A stretch of 64,000 bases of DNA from Ectocarpus siliculosus. Its lineage: Eukaryota; Sar; Phaeophyceae; Ectocarpales; Ectocarpaceae. The translations under genes were made by a program, and so were the position numbers. Under the pieces are notes generated by a model that was not told where the DNA came from, did no database searches, and worked only from the letters and a program-made list of their open reading frames with translations. Position 1 is the first letter of the stretch. Each line of letters begins with the position of its first letter. The stretch lies in contig FN649750.1 of the NCBI GenBank assembly GCA_000310025.1, positions 4,319,246 to 4,383,245 of the forward strand, given 5' to 3'. Below are positions 60,901 through 64,000 of the stretch, piece by piece.

Positions 60901-63900
60901 CACACGGTGTGCCGCTGGTTTTCTCTAAAAAACAGAGCCACGGTGTTACCCACGACCTTCACCTTCCAAAGGGAGGGAACACAACCACACAAGGTAAGCC
61001 CTGCACGCACACGACACAATAGCCATGACTCTTGCAAACCACGAAAAAAGTGAAACCCGTTCGAACCTGAATGAAGTCGTACTGCTCGTAGAAGGTGAAG
61101 TACAGGCTGTACGGAAAGGCAAGGTTTCCCACAGCCTTGTTGGCCTTTCTCTGGCCCTTGTACCTCTCCGGGATCTTGTCCGCGAGCTGGTGTACCGAGT
61201 AAAACGACGTCAGATGGCCATAATATCCCCGTCAAAGCATCACCAAGCAAGCGTCAGGCGTCGAACGTCACTCGAACACCATTCAGCACAAGCAACAAGC
61301 TTCGAACGTCGTCAACGTCATTCGTTTGAGATGAAGCATTGATCGGCATACACGGCAGACGCTATGATAAAATGAGCACCAAAAGATGACAGTCGGCATC
61401 GAACGGCCACCATTAGACCAAGACAAAACAGGTGACAAATACCAAATCACGACGTAAAAACGCCTCCGGCCAAAAATGACGGCAAGCCAGGCAAAGATAA
61501 AAGCTCAAAAACAGCACAAGCAAGGACAAATGGCGGCAAGCTACACCAGACACCCACACGACGGCAACAGAATGCTCCACCTCTTAAGAATTTTGCCCTA
61601 GAACCTTGCGGTTCAACCCTTTTCGCAACTGTAAAACTTTCAACCCCACAGGGTAAACAGCGAACGAGCCTCGGGGCTCAAATAACCGTGACTGTCTCCC
61701 TACGTTGTGATGTCATCCATAAAACCCGATTCTCTACACTCCAAGTCACGGGCGATACATATCAAAGGCGACATCACAAGCCGACACCAGCTTGCCTAGA
61801 TCTCCGAGATCTCCGATCAACCAAACCTGGTCGGTGACGAAGTCAACGTAAGTGGTGCGTGTTGACAAAAGTCTCGATACGCGGAGGAAACAACCCACCT
61901 GGTTGGTGACGAAGTTAACGTAGTAGTGCGAGTTTACGAAGTCTCGTTGAGTCCTGAGCGGCTGCATGTTGAACCGAAGGCGGGAGGCGACGATCCTTCG
62001 AACACCGTCTTCTCCCCCGCTGTAATTGTTCGCCGCGCAAGTCGCAGGAAGAACCGAATCGCGGCACGAAATGAATTAATTTATGTAGTCAGTGCGTTCG
62101 ATATTCATGTCCCCCACATGTTATCCACTATGTTTTGCCGGTCGCAGGACAACGGACCAAAGTCGTTTGACCATGGTAACGGCAGTGAGTTTGGAAGTAC
62201 GCGGTATATCGCGGTCACAGCGGACAAACGGCATCATCACTAACTCACGTTCAAAAATAAAAATCAAGGGGCTGATACATACATGACCTCATACATGCGC
62301 AACTACATCTCGGAAATCAAATTCGTGCCGGGAGTACCTTAACTTGGTACAATAGTTTTCTTCGCCAACACTCCAAACGAAAGATGCGCCAAAATCGGGG
62401 CGCTCAATGCACTGGTTGTAAGGGGCAGCGTACGGCCGACGGATCTCCCGAAGGTTCCGAGCTCTTCTCCATTGCTGTGTTTGTAGATGACTCCACACGT
62501 ATCACTACAGGGATACAGGGGTCCTGATTCCTACGCAGTTCCTCTGCAGCGTCCACTTATCACAGCGGTAAACAGATTCAAGCTTCACTTCAAAATAAAG
62601 TACCAAGCGTGCCCATCACTTGCGGAGGACATGGCAACGAAGTCTTTCGGTTCTCTGACAAAGGGAAAAAAGGCAATGCTACCACAGTTCGCGTTCGGTT
62701 GTGACAAAAGCATGCCCCACTCTTGACGAGCCTCGAGAAACTGTGTTGTACCACTTGACGCATGACGATCCTCGAGCGAAAAACCAAAGACATGACCAAT
62801 CCCGATAGAACCCCAACGACAACACAGCCCCAAATCTAAAAAATAACTCACTCATCGAAGGATACGTCGGTGTCGAACTGCGCTCCACACGCGCCGTAAG
62901 ACTGGCAGCACTGGCTCTCGATCGGAATCGACAGGAACAGCTCCACCATGTCGTAGAACGAAGCCTCGTCCCTGTTTCAGACATGTTTCTTTTTCATCAA
63001 GTACATATACAAAAATATTGCGTGGCGTTTTCAAGAGCGAAACGCTTCCAGTAATGTACTATACCAGTGTTCACGATGGACTCACGGCTCACGGTATCTT
63101 GCGTTTCGGGTCGAGAGTAACATGGTGCCACCGTCGCACACTGTACCGCACCAACAGAACCACTAAGCATGCAAAACAAAGTGACCTCAGAAAAATCGAA
63201 AAATCTATACATATAAAAGAGTTCATTGAGAGTGGTATCTGGCAAACCAGTAACACAGACAATTGATCAGAACATCCAAACGAAAAAACATTGAGAGCGG
63301 TTGCAGGCACAGTAGAATCACAGATAAGTTCCAGTAGTATACGGTACGGTAGTACTCACGTTATTTGAGTCTGCGCCGGGCAGTCGGCGGCCAGAGTGTC
63401 CTTCTGGTTGACCCAAGCCACCATGGTATCGAACCACGAGTAGATCGGTGTTTGCACATACCTGCTCGACGAAGGGGGAGGGTTGGAATTGTCATACACC
63501 AGTCATACAGTGGTCCGTAGCGGCTGCGGTGAAGGAGAGAGTCGTGCCAAGGCAGCTGAAACTCTCTGAAATCTCATGCACAGCTCGCAATAAACACAGC
63601 CTGCACGAGCGCTACCTGAACAAGGGCGTGCTTCGCTTTGGGTATTTTTTGGTTTTCAGTTTCGGGGACGCAATGAATAATACTTGCCGTGACAAGCCAC
63701 TTTGTACAATAAATAAGCGGCCATTTATGTTAATTCGAATCAAGTCCTAATGCACCAAAGCGGTGTCATCCCACAGCTTGGATGATCATTTACGCCATAG
63801 TACTGTTGTTGTCGCATACTAGCATCCGACAACGGCAACAACTCCAATCAACTTCTAACGCACCAAAGGAAGCCGTGTCATCCCAAGCATGGACATCCAT

Positions 63901-64000
63901 TCACCCTACATCAAAAACACACACAACAACGACCAAACTCGCCGTTGTAGCTGTGCAAGGCCTGTCGCCACACCGTGGAAGGCTTGCTGAACGTCGGTGT
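57922..64000 (-). CDS. NPC1: NPC1-like sterol transporter, C-terminal part (5' part outside window)
   Basis: Minus-strand exons: 63461-63360, 62971-62852, 62019-61899, 61186-61067, 60754-60623, 60129-60058, 59661-59588, 59149-58981, 58326-57922, all in phase. They cover the end of the third lumenal domain and the last helices of Niemann-Pick C1. Landmarks in order: SWFDTMVAWV, the Cys-rich SQCCQSYGACG, RLRFNMQPLRTQRDFVN, FPYSLYFTFYEQYDFIQ, a hydrophobic helix pair, SINAVSVCNLVMSLGLSVEF, GASVLTGITLTKLVGVSVLA, FRVYYFRMYMATVAVGAFQ and GLAVLPVLLSMCGP. NPC1 proteins move sterols out of the lumen of acidic compartments; a vacuolar or late-endosomal membrane location is inferred. A cytosolic tail of about 120 residues (Asp- and Gly-rich, with DDDDA) follows, longer than the animal tail and without its dileucine-type end. 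Exons upstream of 63461 lie outside or at the very edge. Confidence 0.9.
58383..58611 (+). repeat. Two-copy tandem duplication, 141-bp period, in NPC1-like gene intron
   Basis: A block starting GAAGGAGATCGCTGGGATCG at 58383 recurs at 58524 with few changes. A second matching block (GAACGCCGTCCTCGGTCAAC) follows in both. It lies between exons 59149-58981 and 58326-57922. Confidence 0.85.
58825..58970 (-). repeat. Two-copy approx. 80-bp duplication just after a 5' splice site (NPC1-like gene)
   Basis: In transcript sense, the intron bases after the donor at 58980 (about 58970-58905) recur at about 58888-58825, sharing GGCATCG-CCGCGCTAAC and following bases. There is no frame effect. Confidence 0.7.
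61815..61969 (-). repeat. Duplicated exon end with second, in-frame 5' splice site (NPC1-like gene)
   Basis: The end of exon 62019-61899 plus its donor recurs in the downstream intron with a 72-bp period, ending in a second donor-like CAG|GTTTGG at 61826. The 24 codons between the two donors are open and preserve phase; both copies end in similar peptides (YVNFVTNQ and YVDFVTDQ). Confidence 0.75.
63462..64000. other. Window edge: intron of NPC1-like gene, possible exon at the very end
   Basis: I find no exon between the acceptor at 63461 and the edge. Bases about 64000-63974 (minus) may be the end of an exon with a GTGTGG donor, but its frame cannot be confirmed without the upstream sequence. 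Confidence 0.4.

Noticed and set aside
1-64000. Bacterial-style features: operons, CRISPR arrays, riboswitches, Shine-Dalgarno sites
   Set aside because: The DNA is intron-rich eukaryotic nuclear sequence; no regularly spaced repeats or operon structure were seen.

Overview
This is eukaryotic nuclear DNA, very probably from a brown alga or a close stramenopile relative (Ectocarpus-like). The reasons are small exons (about 35-400 bp) split by many GT-AG introns, moderate GC with GC-rich third codon positions, neighbouring genes that mostly alternate strands, and two proteins whose N-termini look like the two-part plastid presequences of secondary-plastid algae (signal peptide followed by an ASAFAP-like Ala|Phe site). 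The species call is inference. Gene models were built by eye from splice sites, reading-frame phase and protein similarity recalled from memory; no search was run.

Layout, left to right. (1) +, before 135 to 20104: 3' part of a giant fibronectin-type-III (FN3) repeat protein, 36 visible exons that all join in phase (about 2,237 residues). (2) 20105-23879: no gene I can defend. (3) +, 23880-29236: Ser/Thr protein kinase with a long basic tail and one GC-AG intron. (4) 29237-31210: nothing convincing. (5) -, 36379-31211: plastid-targeted TspO/MBR-family membrane protein, 7 exons. (6) +, 36639-44578: plastid-targeted tyrosine/tryptophan-permease-family transporter, 10 exons, head to head with (5). 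(7) 44579-46450: gene-poor, with a foldback element. (8) -, 51333-46451: small all-ankyrin protein, 7 exons. (9) +, 51542 to about 56069: mitochondrial-carrier-family protein of the peroxisomal nucleotide-carrier type, head to head with (8). (10) 56070-57921: open frames on both strands, unresolved. (11) -, from beyond 64000 to 57922: C-terminal part of an NPC1-like sterol transporter, 9 visible exons.

How they relate. Two divergent pairs have short ATG-to-ATG gaps (259 and 208 bp) and may share promoters. In the first pair both products look plastid-targeted and membrane-bound, which suggests co-expression. The most unusual biology is in the FN3 protein, where FN3 domains are repeatedly interrupted by a second beta-rich module, and in splice-site architecture: an in-frame duplicated exon end in the NPC1-like gene, a 315-bp AG-free zone before a carrier acceptor, and the GC-AG intron in the kinase P-loop. 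Introns also hold a tRNA-like SINE head beside a 224-bp tandem repeat, a dispersed repeat, and a small AT-hook-like open frame.
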